Below, piece by piece: positions 52,374 to 60,647 of a stretch of DNA of 64,000 nucleotides; positions within the stretch are counted from its first letter, which is position 1, and every line of letters begins with the position of its first letter. The notes below the pieces were generated by a model. It did not search any database. It was given only the letters and a program-made list of their open reading frames with translations, and had not been told where the DNA came from. This DNA is from CAXQUZ01 sp942491145 (GTDB lineage: Bacteria > Myxococcota_A > UBA796 > UBA2385), in assembly GCA_942491145.1 (NCBI GenBank), contig CALOBC010000061.1, positions 62,001 to 126,000 of the forward strand. Direction: 5' to 3'. The translations under genes were made by a program, and so were the position numbers.

Positions 52374-53234
52374 ATGTCCACCGCCCCCACCGAGACCCCC
52401 TTCAAGCTCCACCGGCGGTTTGACCGCATGGGGCGCCTGCTCGGCGACACCGCCATGGAGCGTCTGGGCCGGGCGCATGTGGTCGTGGTTGGACTCGGTG
52501 GCGTCGGCTCGTGGGCCGCGGAGTCCCTCGTCCGGTCCGGCATCGGGCGCATCACCCTCATTGACTATGACGTGGTGTGCATCACAAACGCCAACCGCCA
52601 GCTCCAAGCGGTCCGGGGGACGGTCGGCAAGCCCAAGGCCAATGTGCTTGCCGAGCGGCTGAGAGGCATCAATCCGTTGGCGACGATCAAGGCGGTCCCC
52701 CTGTTCTACGAGGCACGGCTCGCGGACAAGCTGCTGGAGGGCGCGGACTATGTGGTCGACGCCATCGACAACCTGACCGCCAAGGCCCACCTCGTCGCGA
52801 CCTGCAAGGCGCGGGGGATTCCTGTCGTGGTCAGCACGGGCGCTGCGGCCCGGGTCGACCCCACCCAGATTCGTGTGATCGACCTGGCCCGCACGCGGGT
52901 CGACAAGCTCGCGTCCATCCTTCGCAAGGTCCTGCGCCAGGAATACGGGTTCCCCCGCACGGGCGACTTTGGCATCTCGGCCATCTACAGCGAGGAGCCC
53001 CTCCAGAAGCCCTTTGAGCTGTTCTATGACAAAGGCGGCGGCTTCTCGTGTGTGTGCCCGCCCAGTCCCCAAGTCGACATCGACGCGTGCAACAACCAGC
53101 ATGTCATCTGGGGCACGGCCAGCTTCGTCACCGGCGCGTTTGGGCTGGCCTGTGCGAGCGTGGTGGTGCGGGCAATCGCCCAAGGGCCGGCGGCCGAGCC
53201 CGCTTCAGCCGAGGACCCGCCAGCTTCCCGGTGA
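52374..53234 (+). CDS. tcdA: tRNA threonylcarbamoyladenosine dehydratase (TcdA/CsdL-like)
   Basis: A 286-residue E1-like ThiF-fold enzyme. The ATP-binding loop is VVVGLGGVGSWAAESLVRSGIG (about 37-58), followed by DYDVVCITNANRQ with the Arg/Gln that contacts ATP, and KPKANVLAERLRGINP. The Asp of DAIDN and the later CVCPPS and NNQHVIWGTASFV are typical of CsdL/TcdA rather than ThiF or MoeB. It makes the cyclic form of t6A at tRNA position 37 with ATP. GGAAG before ATG 52374 is a weak ribosome site. The last 30 bases overlap the convergent unknown gene. Confidence 0.9.
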   Translation: MSTAPTETPFKLHRRFDRMGRLLGDTAMERLGRAHVVVVGLGGVGSWAAESLVRSGIGRITLIDYDVVCITNANRQLQAVRGTVGKPKANVLAERLRGINPLATIKAVPLFYEARLADKLLEGADYVVDAIDNLTAKAHLVATCKARGIPVVVSTGAAARVDPTQIRVIDLARTRVDKLASILRKVLRQEYGFPRTGDFGISAIYSEEPLQKPFELFYDKGGGFSCVCPPSPQVDIDACNNQHVIWGTASFVTGAFGLACASVVVRAIAQGPAAEPASAEDPPASR

Positions 53235-53675
53235 CACGCTCGGCAACCGCGCTTCGGCGATCACCGCGAAGAGCAACACCAAGTCATTGGGTTGGTCCGG
53301 GGTGATGAACAGTCGGCCGAGGCAGTGCATCGGAAAGACCACATCGGACCGGTCCGGGGCCACCACCGCCAGCGTCTCTTCGGGCGCGCCGTCCGGGCAG
53401 GCCATGACCCAGCCCCAGCCGGCTGCCCGGCACAGCTCCTCGCCGAAGGCCACACCGGAGATCATGGCCAGCACACTCGTGTCGGCGCCGCCGCCGAGGG
53501 CTTCGCCGCCCCGGACAGCATCGACCATCGCCGCGATGGCTTGCACCATCACCGCCGGTTCGCTGTCTGCCCCACCGATGAGGGCGCCCGTGGGGAGCGG
53601 CAACAACTCAAGGGCTTGGGTCATCAGCCCCGACAGCTCCGCCGACTCTTCATGGGTGAGCGGGCGCTCGATCAC
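53205..53675 (-). CDS. Conserved hypothetical protein
   Basis: A protein of about 156 residues, soluble, with no signal peptide. Segments such as CLGRLFITPDQPNDLVLLFAVIAEARLP and an Ala/Val-rich helix (MVQAIAAMVDAV) give it the look of a small alpha/beta domain. I cannot name a family. The GTG at 53675 overlaps the upstream lipoprotein stop in GTGA; GTG 53693 is an alternative. It is the last gene after two paralogous lipoproteins. Confidence 0.6.
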   Translation of the reverse strand: MIERPLTHEESAELSGLMTQALELLPLPTGALIGGADSEPAVMVQAIAAMVDAVRGGEALGGGADTSVLAMISGVAFGEELCRAAGWGWVMACPDGAPEETLAVVAPDRSDVVFPMHCLGRLFITPDQPNDLVLLFAVIAEARLPSVSPGSWRVLG

Positions 53676-54322
53676 AGACCGGTCCCTGGGCACTCGAGAC
53701 TGACCTTGTAGGGCTCATTCTCATCAGCCGGACCCTCGATGATGATGACGTAGCGACGGGGCTCGTTGTTCCAGACGCGGATGCTGCCGCCCTTGGAGCT
53801 GATGTCGGCTTCGCACTCAAAGATGTTGGACCCGCTGTTCACGCAGCCGCCGTCATGCTGCATGACGAAGATGTCCATGTTGGCGCAGGGGCTGTCCAGG
53901 TAGATGAAGACCTCACCATCGCCGGGATGCTGGAAGTCATAGTGCATCTCGGGCCCGGTGTAGGACTGGGTGCCCGTCACCTCACAAGCCCAGATGCTCG
54001 AATAGTCCGAGCCATCGACCTTGCTCGGCCCGCCGGTGTTGATGCCGGTGATGGTGTCGCCACACGCCAAGGTCGCGGCGATGCAGGTGCCGTCGTCGTA
54101 GGACAGCGGCTCCACTTCTTCGTCGCACTCGACGTCGCTGCTGCCCGAGCCCTGGCCGTTGCCGCCCTCGGACCCTCCGCCGCCGTCTCCGCCGCTGCCC
54201 GACCCACCGTCGCTGGATCCGGTCCCGCCGGTGGACTCGCCCCCAGAGTCCTTGTCGTTCAGGTTTTCACAGCCCGACACACCCACAACCAACACCCCAA
54301 GCGACAGCCAAGCGAGCTTCAT
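53672..54322 (-). CDS. Lipoprotein with Gly/Ser linker and beta-sandwich-like domain
   Basis: A 216-residue lipoprotein (lipobox VSGC18), with about 40 residues of Gly/Ser/Asp linker and then a Cys-rich domain of about 150 residues: LACGDTITGINTGG, YTGPEMHYDF, VFIYLDSPCANMDIFVM and YVIIIEGP. The arrangement resembles bacterial pre-peptidase C-terminal (PPC) domains. It is clearly a paralogue of the adjacent upstream lipoprotein, sharing CG-x-I...GG, Y-G-E and L-SPC-x-x-(L/M)D. GGAGG before ATG 54322 fixes the start. Role unknown, probably surface-exposed. Confidence 0.75.
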   Translation of the reverse strand: MKLAWLSLGVLVVGVSGCENLNDKDSGGESTGGTGSSDGGSGSGGDGGGGSEGGNGQGSGSSDVECDEEVEPLSYDDGTCIAATLACGDTITGINTGGPSKVDGSDYSSIWACEVTGTQSYTGPEMHYDFQHPGDGEVFIYLDSPCANMDIFVMQHDGGCVNSGSNIFECEADISSKGGSIRVWNNEPRRYVIIIEGPADENEPYKVSLECPGTGL

Positions 54323-54364
54323 CGGACCTCCTCCCGTGCCGCTGGAGCGGGCAACCCCCACAAC

Positions 54365-55135
54365 CTACTCGCAAGCGACATCAAGCGCGAATGGTGCCTG
54401 CTCCCCATCGGGGCCCTCGACCACAATGAGATAGTTGGTGATGCGGGTGGTGTCGGCTGCGAGGGTGATCTCGCCCCCTGCCCGGCTGTCGTCCATCTCG
54501 CAGTCGATGAGGCTGATGCCTTCGTAGGGGCACTCGCCCTCGGACGCCCAGCCTTCCCAGCGCAAGCCCATCACGTCAAGCTCATCGCAGGGGCTCTCCA
54601 GCGTGACCGTGGCGACCTGGCCGATGGGAACCTCGAGCGCGAAGACCTTCTCGCTGCCGTTGTAGGGCCCGTCGGGCAGCGGCGTGCAAAACCACCCCCG
54701 GTACATGTCGGAGTCGATCCAGCTCACCCCACCCGCGGTGGTCGCGATGACGGACTGGCCGCAGGACAGCTGCTGGCTGACACACTCGTCCAGGTTGCCG
54801 CTGGAGGGCACCGCGCCGGGGTTGCAGTCGACGCGGGACACTTCGCCGCCGTCGCCACCGTCCCCACCGTCGCCGCCATCCCCACCGTCACCGCCGTCAC
54901 CCCCATCGCCGCCGTCGCCGCCACCATCGCCACCGCCACCGTCGCCCGATGGATCGGAGCCTTCGTCGCCTGGGCGGGTGCCGGGAATGCCGCTGTCGCC
55001 ATCATCACCGTCCGCACCTCCACCGGTGATGCGGCCGCCGAGTCCGGTGTCGTAGGACTTGTCGAAGATGCCGCAGCCGGCGACACAACCCAAGACCACG
55101 GACAGGCGCAAGAAACGGGAGACGTGGACATGCAT
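54365..55135 (-). CDS. Lipoprotein with Gly-Gly-Asp repeat linker and beta-sandwich-like domain
   Basis: A 256-residue lipoprotein (lipobox CVAGC) with a long Gly-Gly-Asp linker (about residues 64-97) and a Cys-rich C-terminal domain: LSCGQSVIATTAGG, YNGSEKVFALEV, VTVTLESPCDELDVM and YLIVVEGP. It is the tandem paralogue of the next gene. The linker should make it extend from the membrane. ATG 55135 was chosen because a plausible signal begins there; ATG 55159 is an alternative. Confidence 0.75.
   Translation of the reverse strand: MHVHVSRFLRLSVVLGCVAGCGIFDKSYDTGLGGRITGGGADGDDGDSGIPGTRPGDEGSDPSGDGGGGDGGGDGGDGGDGGDGGDGGDGGDGGDGGEVSRVDCNPGAVPSSGNLDECVSQQLSCGQSVIATTAGGVSWIDSDMYRGWFCTPLPDGPYNGSEKVFALEVPIGQVATVTLESPCDELDVMGLRWEGWASEGECPYEGISLIDCEMDDSRAGGEITLAADTTRITNYLIVVEGPDGEQAPFALDVACE
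54845..54946 (-). repeat. Gly-Gly-Asp trinucleotide-type repeat (lipoprotein linker)
   Basis: Roughly a dozen near-identical 9-base units (coding GGYGGCGAC on the minus strand) encode about 34 residues of Gly-Gly-Asp. This is a flexible spacer, and a likely site of in-frame length variation through slippage. Confidence 0.85.
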
Positions 55136-55270
55136 GGCGAATCTCGGCGGACGGGGCATTCGAAGCGGTCACAGGAACCCAGACGATACCGCGGCGCCCG
55201 ACCGATGGCGATGTCGCTGCGATTCCCTCGGGGGCCCTTGCTGCGCGCCCCGATCGCCCTCGCCATGGCA

Positions 55271-57100
55271 TCAGGACGCAAGCTCTCCGTCAGCAAGTCC
55301 CTGGCCGGCGGCGACCAGGCTGGCGTAGTGGCCCTCGGCCGCCATGAGCTCGGCGTGGGTGCCCTGCTCAACCACGTGGCCGGCCGCCATCACCGCGATG
55401 CGGTCACAGCGCTGCACCGTCGACAGGCGGTGGGCGATGACGATGACCGTCTTGGACTTGAGGATGTTGCCAATGGCGTCCTGGACGAGTTTCTCGGTGA
55501 TGCTGTCGACGGACGCCGTGGCTTCATCCAGGATGACCACACCCGGGGCGTGCGCCATTGTTCGCGCAAACGTGAGCAGCTGGCCTTCTCCGACGCTCAA
55601 GTCGGCGCCACGGTCCCGCAACACCCGGTCCCAGCCCAAGCGCTCCACGAAGCCCTGGGCGTGGGTCATGGCCACGGCAGCATCTCGCTGGTCGCCGTCG
55701 ATGTCTGGATTGCCCAGGTCAACGTTGAACTGCAAGCTGTCGTTGAACACGTGGATGTCTTGGCGCACACTCGCAACCTTCTGGCGCAGTGCCGTCGTGT
55801 CGAGCGAGGACAGCTCCACGCCGTCGAGCTGGATGCTGCCGGTGTAGCCATCGTAGGACCGGTCGAGCACCCGCGTGAGCGTGGTCTTGCCGGAGCCGGA
55901 AGCCCCGACCACGGCCACCGACTCGCCGGGGTTGACGACCAGATCGACGCCGCGGAGCACTTCAGGGCTGTCCGGGCGGTACCGGAAGCGAACCCCCCGT
56001 AGGACCAGTCGCCCCCCACCCTCACGGTCCACCGTGCCCGAGGCAGCCCGGACTTGGTCCTGTTCATCGAGCAACCAAAAGATCTTGGCCAGCGCGGCGA
56101 GGGCCCGCTGGATGACCGTCACCTTACCGGACAGCTCCCGCAAGGGACGGAACAGGCGCTCCAGATAGTCCATGAACGCGATGAGCAAGCCCACCGAGGC
56201 TGGCACGGCCCAGCCCGCCGGCACCACATCCCCGGCGAGGCCCATGCCCCACCACAGCAGCGCGGCGATGAAGATGCGGCTGCCGCCGTCCACCATGGCG
56301 AACATCGCGGCGTCGTAGACATTCGCGAGCTGAGTCGCGTCCCGGTAGCGGCGGTTTCGGCGCTCAAACCGGTCCGCGGTGCGCCCTTCGGCACCAAAGA
56401 GCTGGACGATCTCGACCCCGTCCACACGCTCCGCCATGAAGGCGTTGACCTCGGCGAGGCTCTCCCGAATCACCAGGTAGAGGTGGCGCAGCTTCCGGCG
56501 AATCCACTCCAGCGCGAACAAGAGCGGCGGGGCCAAGGCCAGCAGCAGCAAGCTGAGCCGCCACTCCAGCGCAAACATCGTGGCGAGGATGCCCGTGATC
56601 AGCAAGAGGTCGAGGACGATGGTGACCACACCGGCCTGAAGGCTCTCGCCCAGGGACTCCACGTCGCTGGTCAGCCGTGTGAGCAGCTTGCCCGCTGGCT
56701 GGCGGTCAAAGAACCGCTGGGCCAGCCCGAGGGAGTGGGCGTACAGGGCACGGCGCAGCCGCAGGATGGTGCGCTGGCCACCCCATGCCAGCGCCAAGCT
56801 GTAGGCCGCTTCGGCAAGGTAGGCGCCGACCACCGCGAGCAGGTACCACAGCGCCACCCGCTGCAGGCCGTCGGCGTCCCCAGGCACGATGTGGTCGTCC
56901 ACCGCGATCTTCAGCAGGTAGGGCTGGGCCAGGCTGACCGCCGCGATCACCGGCGTCAGCACGAGGGCCAACACCACGGTCCACGCGTCGGGCCGCACAT
57001 AGACCCACAGCCGAGCCAGCATCGCCAGATCGCCCACGGGCAGCTTGTCTGGGGCATTGTCCGCGACCTTGTCCGCGACCTTGTCCACAGGGGTGCTCAT
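55271..57100 (-). CDS. ABC exporter half-transporter (catalytically competent Walker B)
   Basis: A 609-residue fused permease-ATPase. About six transmembrane helices occupy residues 30-330. The NBD has Walker A GASGSGKTT, a degenerate signature LSVGEGQL, Walker B VVILDEATASVD with the catalytic Glu, and the switch His in IAHRLST. It pairs with the adjacent gene to form a heterodimeric exporter like TM287/288 or BmrCD. Substrates of such systems are drugs, lipids or peptides. The ATG at 57100 overlaps the partner's stop (ATGA). Confidence 0.93.
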   Translation of the reverse strand: MSTPVDKVADKVADNAPDKLPVGDLAMLARLWVYVRPDAWTVVLALVLTPVIAAVSLAQPYLLKIAVDDHIVPGDADGLQRVALWYLLAVVGAYLAEAAYSLALAWGGQRTILRLRRALYAHSLGLAQRFFDRQPAGKLLTRLTSDVESLGESLQAGVVTIVLDLLLITGILATMFALEWRLSLLLLALAPPLLFALEWIRRKLRHLYLVIRESLAEVNAFMAERVDGVEIVQLFGAEGRTADRFERRNRRYRDATQLANVYDAAMFAMVDGGSRIFIAALLWWGMGLAGDVVPAGWAVPASVGLLIAFMDYLERLFRPLRELSGKVTVIQRALAALAKIFWLLDEQDQVRAASGTVDREGGGRLVLRGVRFRYRPDSPEVLRGVDLVVNPGESVAVVGASGSGKTTLTRVLDRSYDGYTGSIQLDGVELSSLDTTALRQKVASVRQDIHVFNDSLQFNVDLGNPDIDGDQRDAAVAMTHAQGFVERLGWDRVLRDRGADLSVGEGQLLTFARTMAHAPGVVILDEATASVDSITEKLVQDAIGNILKSKTVIVIAHRLSTVQRCDRIAVMAAGHVVEQGTHAELMAAEGHYASLVAAGQGLADGELAS

Positions 57101-58926
57101 GGGGCCTCCGCCCCGGTGGGACGCTGGGCGAGCCAGGCGTCTCGGTAGGGGCCCTCTTCAGCCACCAGCTGTTCATGGGTGCCTTGGGCGACCAGCCGGC
57201 CCTCATCCAAGACAATGATCAGGTCCGTGCCGCGAAAGGCCGAGACCCGGTGGCTGACAATCAGCGTCGTGGGCCGGCTGTCGAGCACACCGGACCCCGA
57301 CAGAGACTCGACCAAGCGAGACTCGGTGGTGTGGTCCACCGCGCTCAACACATCATCAAGCAGCAACAAGCTGCTGCCCTTGTAGAGGGCGCGGGCCAGT
57401 GCGACCCGCTGGCGCTGTCCGCCCGACAGCATGATCCCGCGCTCGCCCACCACCGTGTCCACACCGCTCGGCAAGGACTGGAGGTCGGGGGCCAGCGCGG
57501 CGAGGTCCACCACCCGATCCCGCCGCGACCGATCCAGCGCAGATCCGGGGAGGTTTCGGTCCACTTCGTCCGCCGTGACTTGGGCCGCCAGCTCAACGTT
57601 CTGACCAATCGTGTCGCTAAACAAGAAGGCCCGCTGAGGGGCGATGGACAGCCCCGCTCGCCACTGCACAAGGTCCACGCTGCACAGGTCCACCGGTGCG
57701 TCCGTGCTTCCCACGAACACCGCACCGGCCGGCGGGTTGTAGAGCCGGGACAACAACCGAATGAGCGTGGACTTGCCGCTGCCCGTGCGCCCAAACACGC
57801 CCACCACCGAACCCGCTGCGATGTCGACCGTGACGCCTTTGAGGACTTCCTCGTCCGGAGCGTCGGGGTAGGCGAAGTGCAGATCACGCAGCGAGATGGC
57901 CGGCGCGCCCTGGGGCACATCCAGCGGCGTGTCGCCCTCTGGCCGCTCGACCGGCGCATCCAGCAGCTCGAAGATGCGCTCGAGGCTGACTTGGCCCCGC
58001 TGGAAGATGGAGATCATCCACCCCATCGAGCGCAGCGGCGGCAACAAGATGCCGAGAAGGGTCAAGAACGCGGCAATTTGGCCCACGGACAGCTCACCGG
58101 AGGCCGCCATCGGGCCCCCGACGAACAGCAACACAAAGACCGCGAGGCTGCCCCCGAGTGACAAGGCCGGGAAGGCCACACTCGCCAGAAACGCCGCCTT
58201 CACGCGGGTGTCGAGCAGCGCCTCGTTGCGTTCATCGAAGCGGTCCACAAACCGGTCTTCGGCCACAAAGCCCTGGATGGTGCTGATGCCCTGAAAGCTC
58301 GCGAGGACATGGTCTGAGAGCGACCCAAGCTGTTCTTGGCCCACCCGGTGCAGGTGGAAGATGCGCCCAATGCCCGTCCGAGCGAGCACCATCGACAGGG
58401 CGATGGGCACCACCGCAAGCAGCGTGAGCCAGGGAGACAATGCCAGCATCTTCCACGCCGTGAGCCCGAGCGCCACGGTCACATTGACCGCCTGCATCAG
58501 CCCAAAGCCAACAAACACCCGGGCGAAGGTGATGTCGTTGCTGGCCCGGCTGATGATGTCACCCGTTGAGCGCCCCCCGTAGAACGAGGGCTGGTGTTGG
58601 AGCAAGCGCCCGAACAGGTCCACGCGCAGCGAGTACTCCACCGATCGGGCCGGGTTGAAGATCAACACCCGCGACAGGGTGCGCACCACAATGACCGCCA
58701 GCCCCATCAGGGCCACCGCGAGCAGGTGCCCCTGGACACCCCCACCCGAGGCATAGGCGTCGATGGCCAGCCCGATGCGCATCGGCACTTCGACCGTCAG
58801 CCAGTTCGTGACGGCAATGAACCCAAAACCGGCCAGGTAGGACCACAGGTGGGGCGTCACGTAGGTTGCGACGATGCGTCGGAGGGGATGCATCGCGGAG
58901 GCAGCACTGGCAGGAGAGGCGTTCAC
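57097..58926 (-). CDS. ABC exporter half-transporter (degenerate Walker B)
   Basis: A 609-residue permease-ATPase, partner of the next gene. Six helices, then an NBD with Walker A GRTGSGKST, canonical signature LSGGQRQRV, Walker B LLLLDDVLSAVD in which Asp replaces the catalytic Glu, and SHRVS with the switch His. In a heterodimer, its LSGGQ completes the partner's active site, while its own site pairs with the partner's LSVGE and should hydrolyse poorly. The start is GTG 58926 or ATG 58893. A GCTA-type element at 58934-58944 would put the transcript start at the GTG, which favours ATG 58893. Confidence 0.9.
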   Translation of the reverse strand: MNASPASAASAMHPLRRIVATYVTPHLWSYLAGFGFIAVTNWLTVEVPMRIGLAIDAYASGGGVQGHLLAVALMGLAVIVVRTLSRVLIFNPARSVEYSLRVDLFGRLLQHQPSFYGGRSTGDIISRASNDITFARVFVGFGLMQAVNVTVALGLTAWKMLALSPWLTLLAVVPIALSMVLARTGIGRIFHLHRVGQEQLGSLSDHVLASFQGISTIQGFVAEDRFVDRFDERNEALLDTRVKAAFLASVAFPALSLGGSLAVFVLLFVGGPMAASGELSVGQIAAFLTLLGILLPPLRSMGWMISIFQRGQVSLERIFELLDAPVERPEGDTPLDVPQGAPAISLRDLHFAYPDAPDEEVLKGVTVDIAAGSVVGVFGRTGSGKSTLIRLLSRLYNPPAGAVFVGSTDAPVDLCSVDLVQWRAGLSIAPQRAFLFSDTIGQNVELAAQVTADEVDRNLPGSALDRSRRDRVVDLAALAPDLQSLPSGVDTVVGERGIMLSGGQRQRVALARALYKGSSLLLLDDVLSAVDHTTESRLVESLSGSGVLDSRPTTLIVSHRVSAFRGTDLIIVLDEGRLVAQGTHEQLVAEEGPYRDAWLAQRPTGAEAP

Positions 58927-58933
58927 GGCCCGT

Positions 58934-58944
58934 CGGGTAGCACA
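58934..58944 (-). promoter_or_regulatory. Possible extended -10 element of ABC exporter genes
   Basis: On the minus strand TGTGCTACCCG has the same TGTGCTA core as the element before the desaturase gene. It lies only 7 bases from GTG 58926 but about 40 from ATG 58893. No convincing -35 box. Pattern-based guess. Confidence 0.25.
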
Positions 58945-59005
58945 CTGGATCGGGTCGAGTGAGCCGGCATCCTGTATTTTTGTTCATGCTGGCATTACCG
59001 CAGCA

Positions 59006-59386
59006 CTATATCAGTCGACTCCCCAATGACAGCCCCAATCCAGCCCCCAACAAACCGCCGACAATGCTGATCACCACGTTCAAGGCGGCCAAAACCGGGT
59101 GCCCGTGCTGATAGAGCTGGACCGTGTCCACGGCGAAGGTGGAGAACGTGGTGAAGCTGCCCAAGAACCCCGTCCCCAAGGGCAGCTTGACCGCATCGGG
59201 CACCCTGGGACTGCCGAGCGCCAGCCCCGTCAACAAGCCCAACAGCAAGCAGCCCAGCAGGTTCGCCGAGAGCGTGCCCGCCGGAAACTCCGCGCCGCCG
59301 ACCTTGCCCACAGCGGCGCTCAAGCCCCACCGGCACAGCGCTCCCGCAGCCCCGCAGGCCGCCACCGCGATGACGCGAACCATCAT
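59006..59386 (-). CDS. crcB: Fluoride channel FluC/CrcB
   Basis: A 126-residue membrane protein with four helices. Conserved features: GAAGALCRWGLS, the Asn in GTLSANLLGCLLLG, and the Phe-box GFLGSFTTFSTFAVDT that lines the fluoride pore. CrcB proteins form dual-topology dimers that export fluoride. The ATGATGA at 59386-59380 overlaps the kinase stop, so translation is coupled. No crcB-type fluoride riboswitch is visible in front of it. Confidence 0.92.
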   Translation of the reverse strand: MMVRVIAVAACGAAGALCRWGLSAAVGKVGGAEFPAGTLSANLLGCLLLGLLTGLALGSPRVPDAVKLPLGTGFLGSFTTFSTFAVDTVQLYQHGHPVLAALNVVISIVGGLLGAGLGLSLGSRLI

Positions 59387-60519
59387 CCGCCGACCACGAG
59401 CCAGGTGACCAGCACCCCCGCCAAGAAGCCCATCGCCCCCACACCCGCCAGCTCCATCGGCCGTCGTCGGGCGGCGTTGCCCATCCACCCCGTCCCAGCC
59501 GGCGCGGCGAGCACCTCGCTCGGCATCTCCTCGAAGACGTACCCAGCCTCGGTCTCCGAGTCGTCCGCCGCTTGGGGCTGGGACTCCAGCAGGCGCGGCA
59601 CAGTTCGGTCCGCCCAGTCCCGCATCCATGGTGGCGGCAAGCTCTTGCGGATTCTGCGGCACCCCTTCTCGACAGTTCGCGCATCTGGCCGGTCGTGCAG
59701 GTCGAAGGCCAGCATCTCGAGCAGCAACAGGCGCACCCGGGCCGCAGCCTGGCGCACATCCGGGTCGTCGGAGGTCTCCATGCTATTGCGCACCGTCTCA
59801 AGCACTGTGCCCAGCCACCGAGAGTGGCGCGCAGGATCGACCGGCGGTTCTTTGAAGCGCTTGCCCGTCAGCAGGTTGGCGAGCACCACACCCAGCGCGA
59901 AGACATCGGCTTGGTGGGTCTCTTCGCCCGTGCGCCTCTCGGGGGCCATGTAGCGCGCAGACCCGATGAGCAGCCCATTGTTGTCGGCGGCTTCTCGGCT
60001 CTCCAGCTCGGCGGTGGCCACACCGAAGTCCAGCAGCTTCACCTCGCCTTGGCGGGTGATGCGGACGTTGGCGGGCTTGATGTCGCGGTGGATGAGGCGC
60101 AGCGGCTTGCCATCGGGGCCGAGGCTGCCGTTGTAAGCCGAGTCCAACGCCGCAGCGATCTCCTCGACAATCTCGATGCTCACGCCCTCATTGGGGCGGG
60201 CTTGCTTGATGATGGTGCTCAAGTCCGTGCCGGCGATGTACTCCATCACCACGCCCCAGCCATCCTTCAGCGGCACCAACGAGTTGACCCCCACGACCGC
60301 CCGATGGCGAATGAGCCCCAGCATGCGGGCTTCATCTCGCAGCCGCCGGGCAATCTCGTCGACCTGGGCCCCTTCGTAGTGCATCACCTTGAGGGCAACT
60401 TGCTTCGAGAAGCCGCCGGAGTCCGTCATTTCCGCTCGGTAGACGGTCCCGAAGCCACCCTTTCCAAGGGTCTCCAAGACGCGAAAACGCCGGCGCTGAG
60501 AAGCTGAGGCAACGGTCAC
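59383..60519 (-). CDS. Ser/Thr protein kinase with C-terminal membrane anchor
   Basis: A 378-residue Hanks-type kinase. Gly-rich loop LGKGGFGTVY, Lys44 (VALKVM), HRDIKPAN (Asp146), DFG (Asp164) and APE-like MAPERR are present. A disordered stretch precedes a C-terminal transmembrane helix (about 357-376), so the kinase is tail-anchored with the catalytic part in the cytoplasm and no sensor outside. GGGAGG before GTG 60519. It is coupled to the FluC gene, and divergent from sfsA. Confidence 0.92.
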   Translation of the reverse strand: MTVASASQRRRFRVLETLGKGGFGTVYRAEMTDSGGFSKQVALKVMHYEGAQVDEIARRLRDEARMLGLIRHRAVVGVNSLVPLKDGWGVVMEYIAGTDLSTIIKQARPNEGVSIEIVEEIAAALDSAYNGSLGPDGKPLRLIHRDIKPANVRITRQGEVKLLDFGVATAELESREAADNNGLLIGSARYMAPERRTGEETHQADVFALGVVLANLLTGKRFKEPPVDPARHSRWLGTVLETVRNSMETSDDPDVRQAAARVRLLLLEMLAFDLHDRPDARTVEKGCRRIRKSLPPPWMRDWADRTVPRLLESQPQAADDSETEAGYVFEEMPSEVLAAPAGTGWMGNAARRRPMELAGVGAMGFLAGVLVTWLVVGG

Positions 60520-60541
60520 GCGCTGCCCTCCCTGTGCATCT

Positions 60542-60571
60542 TTGGGGCGCCAATCTCGGACACGCTACACT
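60542..60571 (+). promoter_or_regulatory. Candidate sigma-70-like promoter before sfsA
   Basis: TTGGGG (60542-60547; 3 of 6 matches) and TACACT (60566-60571; 4 of 6 matches, inside CGCTACACT) are separated by 18 bases in the gap between the divergent kinase and sfsA genes. It would give a leader of about 70 bases. Confidence 0.35.
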
Positions 60572-60647
60572 GGACGGGTTGTGGGCTCAACCCCACCGGG
60601 CGGCCGGTGACCGTGCCCTCCGTCCCCTCCTGCCCGCGGACACCCCC

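Noticed and set aside
54845..54946. Regular short repeat as a possible CRISPR-like or satellite element.
   Set aside because: The repeat is in frame and codes a Gly-Gly-Asp linker inside a lipoprotein; there are no spacers.
59006..59386. Fluoride riboswitch linked to FluC.
   Set aside because: The gene starts inside the kinase stop codon, leaving no leader, and nothing resembling the crcB motif is visible before the kinase gene.
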